Shown: positions 41,501 through 56,400 of the stretch, one piece after another | How the letters are laid out: each line of letters opens with the position of its first letter | Numbering within the stretch: position 1 is the stretch's first letter | Source of the DNA: Angiostrongylus vasorum | Lineage: Eukaryota; Nematoda; Chromadorea; Rhabditida; Metastrongylidae | NCBI GenBank assembly: GCA_018806985.1 | Contig: JADANN010000468.1 | Coordinates: forward strand, 4,758,072 to 4,822,071 | Direction of reading: 5' to 3' | DNA: 64,000 nucleotides | Notes under the pieces: generated by a model | What the model saw: the letters and a program-made list of their open reading frames with translations, nothing else | The model's database searches: none | Told to the model about the DNA's origin: nothing | Made by a program: the position numbers and the translations under genes

Positions 41501-44500
41501 CAAGTTTCTGACGCATTCGTTAAGACAGGAAGTACCGTTAAGTCGAAAAGATGGGCACGAAATCGGATGTTCTTTGTTCTCTTCTCTACATCCTCGATGC
41601 TCTTGAAAGCTCCGAAAGCCGCTCGTTTCCTTCTGCTCTACTCTGGTGCTAGATCTTTCATCATGTTGATTTTCCGACCTAGATAGACGCAGCTGGAGCA
41701 TTCGAAGATATTGGTTCCATTGAGCGTGAACGGCGCATACGAAACCAATCTGTTCCTGACGTTTTTGTGAGGTTTCCAAAGGCTTTATCAAAGTCGGTAA
41801 GCAAACGTTCCGCTTGGCTAATGTTTGGTGTTATGAGGACGATGTCATCAGCAAAGCGAAGATGGTGCAACTGCCGACCATCGATTTTCACTCCCATATT
41901 ATTCCATTCCAATGTTGGTATGACGTTCTGGAGGGTGGCGGTAAATAATTTTGGCGAGATGGTATCACCTTGCCTGACCCCTCTTTTGACGTCGATGTTA
42001 ATATCATTATAAAATGGTGATATATTGGTTGTGAAATTCCTATACAGCTCACGAAGAACCTTTATACACTGAGTAGGGACTCACTGATTTTCCAGGGTTT
42101 CCATGACTGCTTCTATCTCTCTTGAGTCAAAGGCCTTCTTTAGCTCGATGAAAGTGAAACGCAGCGGTCTTTTGTATTCTCGCGATACTTCAGTGAGTGT
42201 TGTTATCGTGTGGGTGTGGTCCATCGTACTAAATCCTTTTCGAAACCGTGCTTGCTCACATGGCTGTCCTTCGTCCAATGTTCTATCAATCCTGTTTAGG
42301 ATGACTCGAGTGAGAAGTTTTAGACGACAGACAGCAAGCATATATATTGGGCAGTAGTTGCTGATATCGTAGAGTTGACCATTTTTGGACAATAACACGA
42401 TCTTGCTGGTCTTCCCCTGGTCCTTGCATTCAAACAGGTAACATGTGAAGAGCCGAGCCAGTGTGTTTATGAGGACTGGGGGAAGGTTCTTCAGGTGTTC
42501 AGATCTTATCCTGTACGGACCTAGCGGTGTTTGATTTTTTTGCCGACGAAATGATATGTCGGATTTCGGAAGGGTGAACCGGAGGTACGGCATATCCATC
42601 CTCCTTTATTTCGTATGACGGAAGGAATATATGACTATTGAAGAGATCTGAGTAGTATTCATGAATGATTTTCCCCATTGTCTTTCTGGACGCTGTAATT
42701 GTTCCGTCTGGGTGTCGGAGTGCAATCATCTTGATCTTGCAGTTGGCAAAGCTTCGGTGGGCTTTACGAATGCTTTTTCTCAGCCTCTGCGGCTTCGACC
42801 AAAACTGTTGCTTTTCTCTCTTTAAGATCTTTTATCGCCTGTCCACATTGTTTTGCAAGTTCAGACATTAGTTCGCGGTTGCCTGCCGATCGTACGATTC
42901 CACGCTAGTGTATGAGCTCGAGTGTTTCTGGAGACAAACGTCTCTTTTTGAATTTCAAACTCTCAGATTTCATAGCGCCATGGAGAGCGAGGTCATGTGA
43001 TGGCACATTTACGCATTTGCCGAGCTCGCGAACATAGGTGTTTGGCAATAGCTGGTTTTATTTTTTTTAAAGCGATTTGCTTACTAACAAATTTATCTAT
43101 AACAGTGTGTTCTACCTGGTTCTAAACAATGAACCAGGCATAGACTGAAAAGTCATAGGTTCGACGTTAACCGAATATTCATTGTAAAATGATTCTAATA
43201 AAGTTCGAACGATAACCATGGGTAATGTTTCAGTGATGCACTGGATAACGCGACGAAACAGCTCGATCATGTCATCGATCAGGCGCGACATAAACATAGC
43301 CAACATCGTAGCAAATTCAAAGAAGCTATCAACTACCTCGATCAGATCTTTGAGGATCTCAAGAAAGAGTGTGATCCGGTTAGCATTGTTATTCTTGCTT
43401 TTGTATGGTTTACAAAACATTATTATTGAAAAATATTCCACAAACTTGTGACGTTCATCGCTGAACTCACCGTAATCTTCTCAAAAATGGTCTCTAGGAC
43501 AGGTTTACTTCGTGCAGAGAATGCAGTTAGCTGATGTGAAAGCCGACGAACACGTCGGCCCATTGTCTGAGTTTTTTTCTAGAGAACGGTTTTATCCCCT
43601 TTGGTCCATAATGATGTCATTTTTTACTCATCTAGCGTAAAACATTGCATTTCATTGTGTGTATTAGCCCGAATCTCCTCTATGAGGTGTTTTTTCGAAG
43701 TTCTGAACTACACTTTTTTTTAGAACGCGTGCATTCGCTATGTACTTAAAGTACAAAGTCCTTCTCGTAGTTTTACCAATCCACGTTTCAAAAAGTAGAG
43801 CAGAGGAGGAAATGTTGCATCGAAAGGATGCATGTGGAGTTTCAGATGTCTAGGCTGTTTTTTGGCTTCTGTAACAAGTCTAATATCTGCGCCTTCATTT
43901 TTTTCGAATCGTATGGCCTCTCAAACCATGCAACCATCGATTTCGATTGGTTTTCAATCATACCACGGGTTTTTCATCGACCAGTTTTTTCCGATTTATT
44001 ATGGAGGTTTATCCTTTTTGCTTACTTGGGTTTTTGATCGTTTGTTGTTCTCTATCATATTTCCTGATGATTTCGACGGCAAAATGAAAGTTAGGCAGAT
44101 GTATTCCATCAGTGCGTAACCGTTTTCGTTGCAATCCAGCGATTCCATTATCGGGTACGGCGGTGAGTAACTTTGCCCAGATGGTGTCACACTTTCTTTC
44201 TCTTCATTTTTGGTGATAATAAGAGCTGTACTTTTCTCGCTGAGTCGGATATAGATTTGTCTATAGACGACTGAGCCATTTTGTTTTGGTCAAAGAACGC
44301 TGATGGATTACCATTTGTTGCAACGCTGTCGAACACGAAAACACCAGGTGATGCAAGGGATCTTCTGCAAACTCGTCATGTTTACAATCAAGCCCTGTAG
44401 CTATAGAAAATTTTCCCCTAAAATCACAAACCCTTCAGCCAACGAAAAACTACTCGTATTCCACTCAGCCTTCCTCGCGACATACTGCGCGTTCGTTGTT

Positions 44501-47500
44501 AGCTAATATGCATGATAGAGTCTTCGTGACGCTCCTTCACCATCGACGAGAAATTGAGGATTAGTTGTGGAGATCCGTTCGTTTACTTGTATAACAACGA
44601 GAACCATGCGCGCGTTTCTACAATCGTGATGAATGTTTCATTTTGAAGACATGCTAGGTTAGAATGTTTTAGGAGATATGCCCATAGCCGCTCGTTTTTT
44701 AACTCGAAGGAAGTAAGTTATGGTATTTCCTATGGCTGTGCAATCCTAGTGTTCCTAGCCGTATTTAGAATTTAGGAGAACCCGAGATGGTGGAGTTTTT
44801 GGGGTAGGAGACAAGACTAACGGATGTAAGATTGTAGTGACACTTTTTCGTTTTCCATTTTAAATCATGGTAGGAGCCGATTTAAATATTTTTTTCTTTC
44901 AACAATGGTAGTAACAGATAACAGGAGCGGGTCGCACACTAGTAGTGATGCCGGTCGTCACGAGCATGGTGCTGGTCCCTATCCCGCTCCAGGCTCACCA
45001 AACTTGTCATCCCTTCAGGGTCGGGAAATTGACACTGGACTTGTCCGCGAAAAATCATTGTCTGAGTTCAGTTGGGGGACGATCCAGCCCGGCAAGCAGG
45101 ACTCCAGAGAGAATCGCTCGACCAGCATTCTACAACATTCAAGATGAAATGAAAATTCTCAAACAGCAGTCGAAGCCACGCGTAAAAGTTGGGCGACGTG
45201 GATGATGGGTGCGAGGAAACGGATCGAATGTGAGTGCTGGGATCAGCACCGTAGACGCGCAGACGGTCTTATGAAGAAAAAATTTTCAAAATGAACCGAA
45301 TAATATATGTTAGCAAATATTTCGCTGTTATTTCTTCAAATTGTCTTTTTCCGATCTGCCGGTAGCAGTTTCATTTTTATCGGGGCCGTATTTAATGCTT
45401 CTTTAAGATCTTTTGCTACCAGCATTTTCGACAGCCGTACTAGATGTGTTACAGTTCGGTTCTAATTTTCTATTGTTCTTGAACAATTCTTTGATTATGA
45501 TGGGGTTTGAGAACTGAAGTGTTCTTAACACAATTATAGAGTCGACTCATCAGTATTTGGCTGAGAATTTTCGTGTCATACAGGACTTGTCATTTCCTTT
45601 TTTGTGGAATGACAAGGATCCACTACAAAAAGTGATGCCGTGGTGGTTTTTAGCAAGGACTTCTGTCCAGTTTCTAGCTATATCCGCATAAATGGTTTTG
45701 GTGATTCCCACGCTGACGATTTTCCTTCTCCCGACAGAAAAGCTCCCACGGAGCAAACGGGCCGAGGGGAATAATCGAGTTGGGCTATTCCCATCCTTGT
45801 TTCTTTCCTCTGCTACAAATTACCCTTGCTGTATTTAATATCATTTGCCTTTGAAATCCCTAACAGAGATTGTAAAAGTAGAATTTTTGCTATTAAATAC
45901 TTTCTCATACTATTTGTAAAGTGCATCTAATTTGGCTTCGTCGGTTGCACAAGTGGGTGAGTAGAAGTTAACAATGCTGGTCCGCTTTTAGCGAAAGTAG
46001 GAAAATGATGGACACGTAAGGTGGTAATTTCTTGTATGGGGGGGGTCACTGTTAAGTTACAGATTGGTGTGCGAAAATATGCACACCATGCGATTTCCTC
46101 ACGCGTTCTTGTTTTCACAGATAATAAGGGTTCACTTGGCGTATGTCGGCCGCTTTCTCTTCGTACCATTATGGATTTGTGATTTACAGCGCTTAGCAGA
46201 ACGCGAAGATCCTAGTCAGAAGGTATTTTTTGCTTACGTAGGTAAAAGAAAATTTAATCTATGTGGCTTGTCGTATAGATCTTTCTTTTGGTCCGATTAT
46301 AATAAAGTACTACGTAACCTGAGAATTAATCCTCAATCAACAAATTCAGTTAGCCGTCCAACGCTATACACGGAAGCGCACAGTATCTGGGCACAGAAGT
46401 TGCTTTACAGATTATTGAGACAGTTGTAGTTTCCCTGTGGTTCCCAGGTCACCTTATTATGGCGCTTCCAGATCTTCATCGGGGGGCAGTACCGGCTCTT
46501 ATGGGTCAAAGGGAACTCTGCTACTTTTGGCAGGGATTATTTGGGGACGACAGCGATTTTTGCAATTCGATCGACGATTTGGGTAATAAGATGAGACCAA
46601 TTCATATTGCTGTAGTTAATTATTGGAACAGCTAGATATTATTTCTGTGAAAACCTTTTGCCTGTATTTTACCATTTTTTGTTGCTTTTAAAACAGAAGG
46701 TCTCTACTTCAGGACCTTTAAATTCTGCCTAATTATGCAATAAAGAAGTTTATTTTAATCTAAAACAGAGCAGTTGCAGTGTTTTTTCACAACTCTGCAT
46801 TAGCACGCTGCACAGTAATTATTTATTCATTCGCTGCAAAGGTACAACGGCTCGGACATCGCCTATATTCTGTTTGGTTACTCGAATTTGAGTACTTGTT
46901 TGAGCTTACCTTTCAGCTTTTAGAGTAGTTGTTTTTGGCTGTTTTTCACTGCCCACTAAGAGGATCTTGCAGGGTGATGACAAGGGCAACGCTAAGGAGC
47001 GCAATCAGCCTATTACGCAACCGCAGGCTGTATCGCAGGCGGACGTCATTCGGTAAGAAACATTCCGTTTTCCTTTCCATATCTAAAAGTTTATGGTCTG
47101 AGACTTGGTTTTTCTTGAGCAGTTTTTTTCAAGCAAGGTCAGCTCTAATGTTTTCTACCTTTACTTAATCGATTAATTAATATTTAAAGGATAATGGATA
47201 GCATATTAAAAATGAAGCATCAAGTGGAGAAGAAGTTGAGTAATAGAAGATTCTGTAGTTATCTGAAATACTACAATTCAATCCCTATCAAAAAAATTTC
47301 ATTTTGGGGAAAGGTATATGGTGTTGGTTTTTTTCTTGTAACTTGCTCTCAGCCTTTCCTTCACAGAAGTTTCCTTTTCTGCATTGTGAAGCTTGGAGAA
47401 TTTTCTGGTTCTGTGCGAACGAAAAAGTGGTCCCACCCATAATACCAGATTTGCTAATGTGCCGAGTTCGTCGACGATGATATTTTGAGAAGTTTCCCTA

Positions 47501-50500
47501 GCAATTCATGCCATACATCATCTGATGCATCTTCTTCGGTGACGAAGAGCCAGTAAATGTGACTTGGCAACTTTTCGTCGCTAAGTTCACGCAATTGCTA
47601 CGCTACGACTCAGATCCCGCTGGGATTTGTTGTGTATTGGTCAAGGTCGATTGCGTAGTGTAAAAAAATATGGATTGCATTTCGTGATGTCGTAAACTCT
47701 TCGCGTTCATTCGTATTACATATTATTCCCTTTAATAATTATTTAACTACTATTGACTTGCTATAAATTTCCAGTTTGTCGGTTGTCTTTGAACATTTTC
47801 AAGTACTTCCTCTCCATTTGCCCAGCTTTCCTCATTCTAGAGTTATGAAACTTTGCCGTGTAGATGTTGTTTTCTGTGTGGTCAAATCATTGTCTACTCT
47901 TCTACATTCTGTTAGTGTTAGCAATACAAAACAGCACTGTCGGGATTTTTAGGCTTTCTTGTTTTAACGTTTAGGAACCGACGTGAATTGATTTCCACTT
48001 GCCAAAATAGTGGACGCTCTAAACTTTAAAATTTTCGGGATCAAAGTCAACGGACTTCATTAGTTGCAATAAAAAGTATTAAACGATAAGGGATAGAGCT
48101 CTCGGCGTTGATCAATCCCTGAGCGATGCACCATGCATTCGACTTCACTAAGCATCATTGCAGGTGATTGAATGCATATCTGGCCTTTACAATGACTCCA
48201 GGTGGCCTATCTATGCATCGAGACAGTGCTACTCTCCTCCCAGACAAGTCTGGTACCAGTTTGCTGACCCCAGAGGGATGGAAGGCTTGCCGAGCCACTG
48301 GGCGTGGGGATCGATCCCATGTGTGTGTCGCAGGGCGCCTCTGACCGCTGCGCCATACGAGCCCTTTTTATAAAAAGTATTAGAATGTAAAATATTTGCC
48401 CACAGGATATAATATCTTCTATCTTACCGCAATGAAATTCCATTTTTTTTCTTTTCGGGACCCACCACGCCTATTCTGCGCATTTTTTGTAGACGCTCTG
48501 TTTCGAATATCATGGTAATTGAACAAACGCTGTTTCGTCCATTAGGACATCATAATGTCCTTAAATGTTTTTTTTGCTTTTTGCTGCAGGAATTTCGTTT
48601 GGAATTTTAGGAATTCAAGCCCTCGTTCTCGTTTTATCTGGAAATTTTAATTCTAAACAAATTTGAAAGCCGAATAACAGTTTTAGAGAGCCATACTAAG
48701 CTTTATCTACATGGGGCTAAGTCTATTCCATAAGCCTTTTTTAACTCCCCCAAGTTTTCTGGTTATCGAAAAAATTGTCAGCAGCTTTTGGAAACAATAA
48801 CTTTGGGCCCCTAACGGTTAATGAGAATATTTTTCTAACGATTTTAATCAGGTTTGTAATAAGCTTATGTAGAAATTTCCGTCCACGAAGATCGATATGT
48901 TAACGAAGTTGGGCGCTCAGTATGATCGTCTCATTTTAATGCTGCACTATTCTATTTCCTAGCATCCTTCAGTGAAGAGAAAAGCCTGTTATTGATTATC
49001 GAAGTATAGAATTCGTTGGTGATAGTTCGTATTACTGGTAATGCAAGCGTACTTCATGAGCGATGTCGAAGACAGGCGGCATTCACACGGGCTAGAAAGG
49101 TAAGTGTAAATAGGTGAAAAAGTCCTATGGTAACACGTTGACATAAACTATATTATGATATTCGATGGGGGGTCGTTGATTTGCCTATACATTTTCTGAT
49201 ATTCGTGATAAGGTGGTCTCCGTGTTGTTCGTTGATCTGCCTATAAATTTCCTGTTATCCGTGATGGGATGGTCTCGTGTTCACAGTCACGCGAGGTTGC
49301 CCTCCGCACGAGTCAACTAAGCAGTGAGCATTCATCTGGCGGTCATGGGATTTTAAGACATATACCCGATATACGTAGTAATAGGTTTGAACGTAGCTTC
49401 CATCAATTTGCGTTCAGAATTCCTTTTTTCATGTTCAAGACATAACTGCCATCATATAGTATGTTGTACTGTGTTCTTCATCATATAACAAAGGCATGAA
49501 AAAAGAGGCACAGTGGAAAGAATAAGACCAAAAAATGAGAACCGAATCAAAATGGACAACACCTACATCTGGACAGCTTGCCGACGTTTTAAGGGAGGTA
49601 ATCGACGAGTTCGAGCGCGAATGACTTAGGCAACGCCCTCGACTTAGTTACAATCAGCATTAATGGACCTCTCGCCTCGGTGGCTTACGGTATTCCTGAC
49701 TTAGACCAGTCTGTTGCCAGTTAACACCTTTGCAAACTACTGGGAAGAACGTAGAAGTTATTTGGCTTTATGATTTTATAGTCTCCTACTCTTTTGACAC
49801 CTTGAATATCGAGAGCAGAGCTTTTTAGCTGCACCAAAAGATTTATGAAACGTAGGGGCCAATGTGTGACTACTACTAGAGTTATTCCTTAGTGGAATAG
49901 CTCAGTGTTCATTTATGAGATAACTACAATGAAATATTTGCCTGCTTTTTGTTTACTGTTTTCGTCATCACTCATTACTACTGTTTTTTTTTCAGACGTC
50001 CTTCCATTATTCATCCCAGCAATACAAAAACGACAACAAATTCCTCTAACCGAGTTACAAGACAGCCGAAACAAGATCAGGTTAGTAGTTCTGTTGTGTA
50101 ACAATGATATGGCATCATCTAAGTGTCAAATATCTGTGTTTGGGGGACATGTGTGTTTATGTCTTCCGCTTTTCATTTTCAGTACTGATTTACCCTTAGC
50201 CGGGCTTCCGGATAAAAAATGTCGATCTGCTTCTCAGCTAGAGAGACTTTGCTGGAAGTAAACCTTAAATGTATGTCGTTGTTAGACATCAAGTAATATC
50301 CAGGTCACAGGAAACGGCGGGAAACGTTTCAAATTTCATTTGGACGAAAATCGACAAATTTTTTGTGAACTAAGGAGAATAATTTCCGTGAGCATATTAG
50401 GGGTAAAAATGCAGCTTTATAGCCAGTATTTATAGAATCACCTGACAACGAATACAGTAACACTCATTAACACACTCAGTTCGTTTCTGACAAGAAAAAC

Positions 50501-53411
50501 CATGGCCTTTCAAATCTAAACATACTCATTTCGATCCATTGTAAACTCGAAAAACAAGACAAACGAAAGGTTTTGTTACTTTTCGACGGGAAGATGCTTT
50601 TGTCTCGCTTTCTGTTTTTGTCGAGGCTCTATTTCGACTATTGAAAGTATTAAGAATGGAAATTTAGTCTAGGAGAAAGCGAGAACACTCCCGAATGCAC
50701 AAGTGAAATTTGAGGTTGTTGGGGTTTCGTTAACTTTATTAAAATTTCGAGTTTTCTTTAAATACCGTTATTGATTTTTTGAAGGGTTATGAGTTTTTGT
50801 TCAACATTTCCCTTTTGATTCTTCCGGCATTCCATTCAAAAAATCACAAATTCGTAATGCTAAGAGGAAAACATTCTTACACTTCTGCTGAGCCGTCAGC
50901 CGACTGTCACCTGCTGCCAAACCTTTCATCTCCTACCTCACCAGTTGCCTTCCGTTCTCCGTCAAGTGGTCAATGAGCTCACGGCTTTCCAACGATATCG
51001 AAATTGCATTTGTCTTTTGCAGAGTGGCTGCTGCAAACATGTTTGTATAATAAATGCTCTATAAGTTAGGATAGTTTTCTTTGCGAAAACCTTTTTATTT
51101 CTAGCTAAACCATGTTTAACTCTTAGAATAAGTGCTTACAAGTCATGCGGTGTTTTGCTGCGCCGCCAGCTTGACGTCTAACATAGACAGTTTAGTATAA
51201 CAAACTATGTTAAAGCATTTCTATGGAGTTCCCTTATTTGTTAATTGCTACCTTATCCTTAGTGTTCTTTTAGACCATGACCGATTTTATCACCCGTGAT
51301 CTCATTTGCTATTGAACGACCCCAATGACCTTTGATCCACGGACACGAGGAGCATCATGCTTTTTGATATGAGTCCAATTTCTTAATTACTTTGGCGAGA
51401 AGTGAGCAACTGGCAGCTCATTGAATTCCCCTCGTAGAGTACGTTAAGGGATTAGCTAGGCTTTCACAAGGAAATGTGGAACTACTCCTCCGATTCGATG
51501 ACCCGCATAGTGTATGAAACTGCTTCTGTATGTCGCAGTTCTATACCAAAGAATAAACGCTTTTCCCGGCAATTTTTCCCGGCAATGCTGAAAACGTTGG
51601 ACAATAAAGGACAAAGAATAAAACGTTCGGTGTTGATCAATACTTTATGGATACGCCTTGATCCCGACTCCGTTAGACATCGCAGAGCTGACTGAATGCT
51701 TACTTTTTGAAAAAGCTTGCAGTAGATTATTGGTGTGTCAAACCGATATTGAAATCGAAATGAAATTTCGTTTTTATTGGAAGTTTCCTAGAAGATTCAA
51801 TGATTTTTCATGACTCAGTTATCATATTAACAGTGTTATATCTTTCAATTTGTTAAATCCACGATATTTTGTTCTATTCAACTAGATCGGCCGTGTTTAG
51901 CGCAGTGGTCACGAGTTGCCTGCGGTACACACGTAGCCATCGGCGCAATTTCTCGCCCTGGGTTCACCAAACGTTGCATCTCTCCAGGGTCATCAGATAT
52001 GTACCAAACTTGTTTGGGAAGTTAGCAGCGCCGATTTGATGCATGGGTAGACCACGGCAAGTCGTTTTGTATGGGCAAGATATCCATTCAATCACGTCCA
52101 GAGTTACGTAATGAAGTCGAATGCATGACGCATCCCTTAGGGCATTGATCAACGCTGAACGCTTTATCCTTTTTTACGCTTTATTCAACTAGATTTCCTT
52201 TTTTATTAGCGTCTTTCCGAAACCCATAGAATTTCGGCTAAGCTGTTCCTGGCAACGTTTTCGGGTACTCGTGGCCAAATTGCAACAATTAAATCCTGGT
52301 GGCCGTTCTCTTTTGTTTTTTTCTTCCTTTGCTACATTTCTCAACAGTTGTCCCTTGCGGGTGTGGACAGATGGCTGTCACAGGCATTCACGTAACCATC
52401 TTTTTTTTGAAGAAATACAACCCATCTACTCTTTATGTGCCGATGGCCCTAACGGCCTTAGTCGTTACCTCGTTACGTAATGCTAGCGCAGAATGACGGC
52501 GCCGCTGTTTAGGTTATGACCGGTAGGAACTTCGTCTATTTCTTGACGTTGCTTTCCCGAACTTTTTGGCTAGATTTACACGAAGCTTATTCTTAGGAAT
52601 AAAGTGAAACATCCAAGAGCAAGAAAGCTTGACCTATCTCTAATAATTCTGTTCCCTTTCTTGTATTTTTGAATGATACGACTTGATATAACCAAATACT
52701 TAGTTTCTCTAGGATACTCGTTCGTTTGTCTTTCCCAGTAAGTTGTTTTCATGTTCTTCACTTCTGAAACAGCTTTATTTCGAAGATTTGTAGCGGAATT
52801 TATTGTTACACCTTAGCAAGAACTGTCAGAAATCATGTCTCGATCTTAAGCCATGCGTAATGCATTGGCGAAATTAGTATATCCGTGAATTGAGTGGTCG
52901 GTAATTACTACGGTTTAAACAACGTTCTCTACTTTTCTCCAGGTCTAATTCAAAAAAACGTTCTTTCTCGTCCTTTATTTTTTCTTCGAAATGTAGCGAA
53001 AATTATCATAGCTCATATGACGTCATAGTAACAGCAATGATTATAATAAACAACTATTATAGCTCTGTAATAATAAATAAAGGATAATGCTGTCTGCGTT
53101 GATCAATCGCTGAGGGATGCAGCATGCATTCGACTTCATTAAGCATCGTTTGGAGGTGACTGAATGCATATCTGGCCTTTATAATGACTTGCGGTGGCCT
53201 CTCGATGTATCGAGCCAGTGCTACTATCCTCCTAGACAAGTCTGGTACCAAATTGCCTACCCCGGAGGGATGGAAGGCTTGAAGGGCCATGATGGGCACG
53301 TGGATCGATTCCACTTGTGTGTGTTGCAGGGCGCCTCCGACCACTGCGCCACACGCGCTCTTTGTAATAATAATAACTGGTTTTACATGCATATATATGT
53401 GTATACAGATG

Positions 53412-53442
<31 letters not shown>

Positions 53443-56400
53443 TATATAAAGACAAAAGGGCGCGTGTGGCGCAGTAGTTGGAGGCGCCACTGCGACACTC
53501 ACGTGGAATCGATCCGCACGCCTATGGCCCACCAAGCTTTCCATCCCTCCGGGGTCGGTAAATTGGTACCAGACCCAGACTTGCCTGAGAGAATAGCAGC
53601 ATTGGTTCGATACATCGGTAGCCTACTGTGAGTCATTGTAAAGACCAGATAAGCATTCAATCACCTTCACCGATACTTAATGAAGTCGAATGCATGGCGC
53701 ATCCCTCAGGGATTGATCAACGCCGAGAGCTTTATCCTTTTTATATAAAGACATGCAAATCCATGTACAGGCTTGTGTACATTTAGTTGAGTATTCGGAT
53801 GAAAATGGTGAAATCTTCAGCATGGGTCACCCCACTGTCAGATTTACGTAAAAGTTCGATAGCCATCTATACCTATAGTGGTAGTATGCCACCGCTTCAT
53901 TAAGAATCTTATGTGTTATTTACTACTTAATGTTGCTGATTCTGTCCGAATGGTTTGACTCCTCATTGTATCTGGGAGTTTTCATGAATGTCAAACTTTG
54001 ATGTACAGTGATAGTTGATCATTACCGATAGATTTTCCTATCAACCTAGAAGTAGCCCAATGTCTAGAAGGATTACGATATTGGCGTCAGTCTAGTGGTC
54101 GGCTGGAAAACTTGTTTGCTGATCATACAGAACTTTTGACAATTTCCTGTCTGACGATCTGAGATTGCTCTAGTATTGGGTTTTTTTTTGCAATTTCGGG
54201 TTCAAGGGAAAAAGTCAATATTTCATTGAGCCATGTACTAAGTCAATACGACACAACGAGTATTCACCCCCTGTCGGTAAAGCAGTTGGTGAGAAGTGGT
54301 CAAATCTTGGGTTGCAATGTAGGTTATTGGAAAGAGAATAGGGCAGCAGGCCCACCACATGTCGTTTACAGTACTTCTAATGGGCCCGAGGCACCAGAAG
54401 TGTTTCTTCCAACGCTGATTTTTCATGTTTTTTCTTGAGACTACAGGCCAAACTTTTTATAAATGTCGTTATTATTCTAATACGGTGTTGTTTTTCATCT
54501 CTAAGGGAGTTATAAATGGAACTTTCAGCAATCTCCTGCTACGGAAGTCATCGTTCCTCCATCTGTCGTTGTAGGATCCGAACCATCGGAGTTCAACGTC
54601 GCTGAGACTATCGTTTTACCGAAGAAAACAGACAAACTGGATTTCACACGGTGAATTCATTTTTTAAATATTTTTTCTTAAATGATTCCCACCACCATTT
54701 ACCAGAATAGTCGTTCGATTGGGAGCGTAAAATTTGCGAACAGGTGCTTTTCTTTTGAAATACCTTTCACTTTAACGTGAATCGTAAAGCCTAAACTTCT
54801 TTTGCATCGAGTGCTTGTAAGAGCAACTATTTTTTTATTTGATTGATTTCGTGTCAACTACTCTAAGAGCTGATTTAATACTATTTTTTGTCTTCGCATT
54901 TCAGCATAATTACAAATAACATAGAACTATTTTTTAAAAAATTCTTATGGAGAAATAATCAACTGAAAGGACGAATTTGTCAACGTGCCAAAATCCAAAG
55001 TCATTTTACCGAAACAACCGCACCGGTTTTATTTCTCTTGTCAATTTATATTTAAAGAGATATTCTCATAACATACATTTGCTAACCCTTTGTACCACAT
55101 GCTCCTTAACACTGGCGACGACGCCTAATCTCGGGTTAGTTGCGGACTGGACGACGCCAAATTTTCAGCCTTTATGGACTGATTGGTTTTTTTGAAAATG
55201 ACCAATAATTTTCCGAAAATTAGAGGACTTCACGGGTTGTAAAGATGAGTGGATTGCAGGAAAACTTTGCTCTATCCTGGTATGAATGATGTTTATGGTG
55301 CTATTTACTATATCTTGCTATGGTCTATCATACAAAATGTTTCTCTCAGCACTTGGAAGAATTTTTGCAATTTATGGGTTTCTATTTCAGTGTTTTTTTA
55401 TTCCCATGCACTCTGTACGATATCTATCATTCACTATATAGCGTTTAGGATTGGAACAGTTTTGTATTTACATAGTATAAATATATGTACAGGGCGCGTG
55501 TGGCACATTGCTCGGAGGCGCCTGCAACACACACGTGCAATTGATCCCCGCGCCCATGGCGCACCAACCCTTCCATACCACCGGGGTCGGCAAATTGGTA
55601 CCAGACTTGTCTGGGAAGATAACGGCACTGGCTAGATATATAGGTGGGCCACCGCGAGTCATTGTAAAGGCCAGATATGTATTCAATCACCTCCAACGAT
55701 ACTTAATAAAGTCGAATGCATAGCGCATCCCTCAGGGATTGATCAACGCCGAGGGCTTTACACTTTTTTAAATATATGTATGGCATACGTAAGATGCATA
55801 TGTAGTATATAAATATGTAAATTTTTTCGTATATTTTCAAGTGCAGAACAGAAGTTTTGCAGCAACAACGTCTGTGTTGTGTAAGCTATCAGTTGATAAC
55901 AAAATTATGGGAGAATAGTTATGTGTGTTAAAATAGACACTGTAAAATGACACCCATAGGTGTTATGCAATCCACTCCCGCAAAACCATTATGACACCTA
56001 TTCGTGTCACTCGCCGCGAGAGTGTTAAAATAAAGCAGTTTTATTGATTTAAAATAATTCTTGTTAACAGAATTCTGAGTCAGATGAACAAAGTGTTTTT
56101 TAGAAGATGGCTGAGAGACGACTTATCGTCGCTGGCTCATCAGCCACCTGCACCAATCATGCTTATGCCAGAGCCGGTGTGTGGCGTTTAGCTTCTGTGA
56201 TTGTTTTTCATGAGATCCTTTCAGCTTCTTTTTAGGCTACTTTTAGGCAGGCCATTTATACCGAGTTTTCCTAGCTGTTCAGTCTCTGCTTTAGTGTGTT
56301 TTTCCTCGTACTTGCAACCAAGTACTAATTAAACGTCTTCGAATTTTATCGTTTAGTTTGTCCCAAATCGTTTCAATATTTTTCCTTAGTCTCTTACAAC

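Larger units (their letters stand above)
47053..49995. other. Intron
   Basis: Family A copy at 48082-48369 and a 56-base tandem repeat at 49173. The rest is AT-rich with no supported gene. Confidence 0.55.
50081..54528. other. Intron with four-element SINE content
   Basis: Holds family A copies at 51888, 53077 and 53455 plus a TA tract. A Ser/Pro-rich frame at 50880-50970 ([19 protein letters not shown]) and a stretch at 52347-52393 look weakly coding, but their phases do not fit the neighbours, so they are not called exons. Confidence 0.5.

Noticed and set aside
42081..42357. Plus-strand frame opposite the RTE relic
   Set aside because: Shadow of the reverse transcriptase frame on the other strand.
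43112..43441. Minus-strand frame of 109 codons and an overlapping + frame
   Set aside because: The third frame here has a consensus acceptor and donor and fits the host gene phase, so these are shadows.
53117..53449. Overlapping frames of 110-132 codons on both strands
   Set aside because: They read through a SINE and a TA microsatellite.
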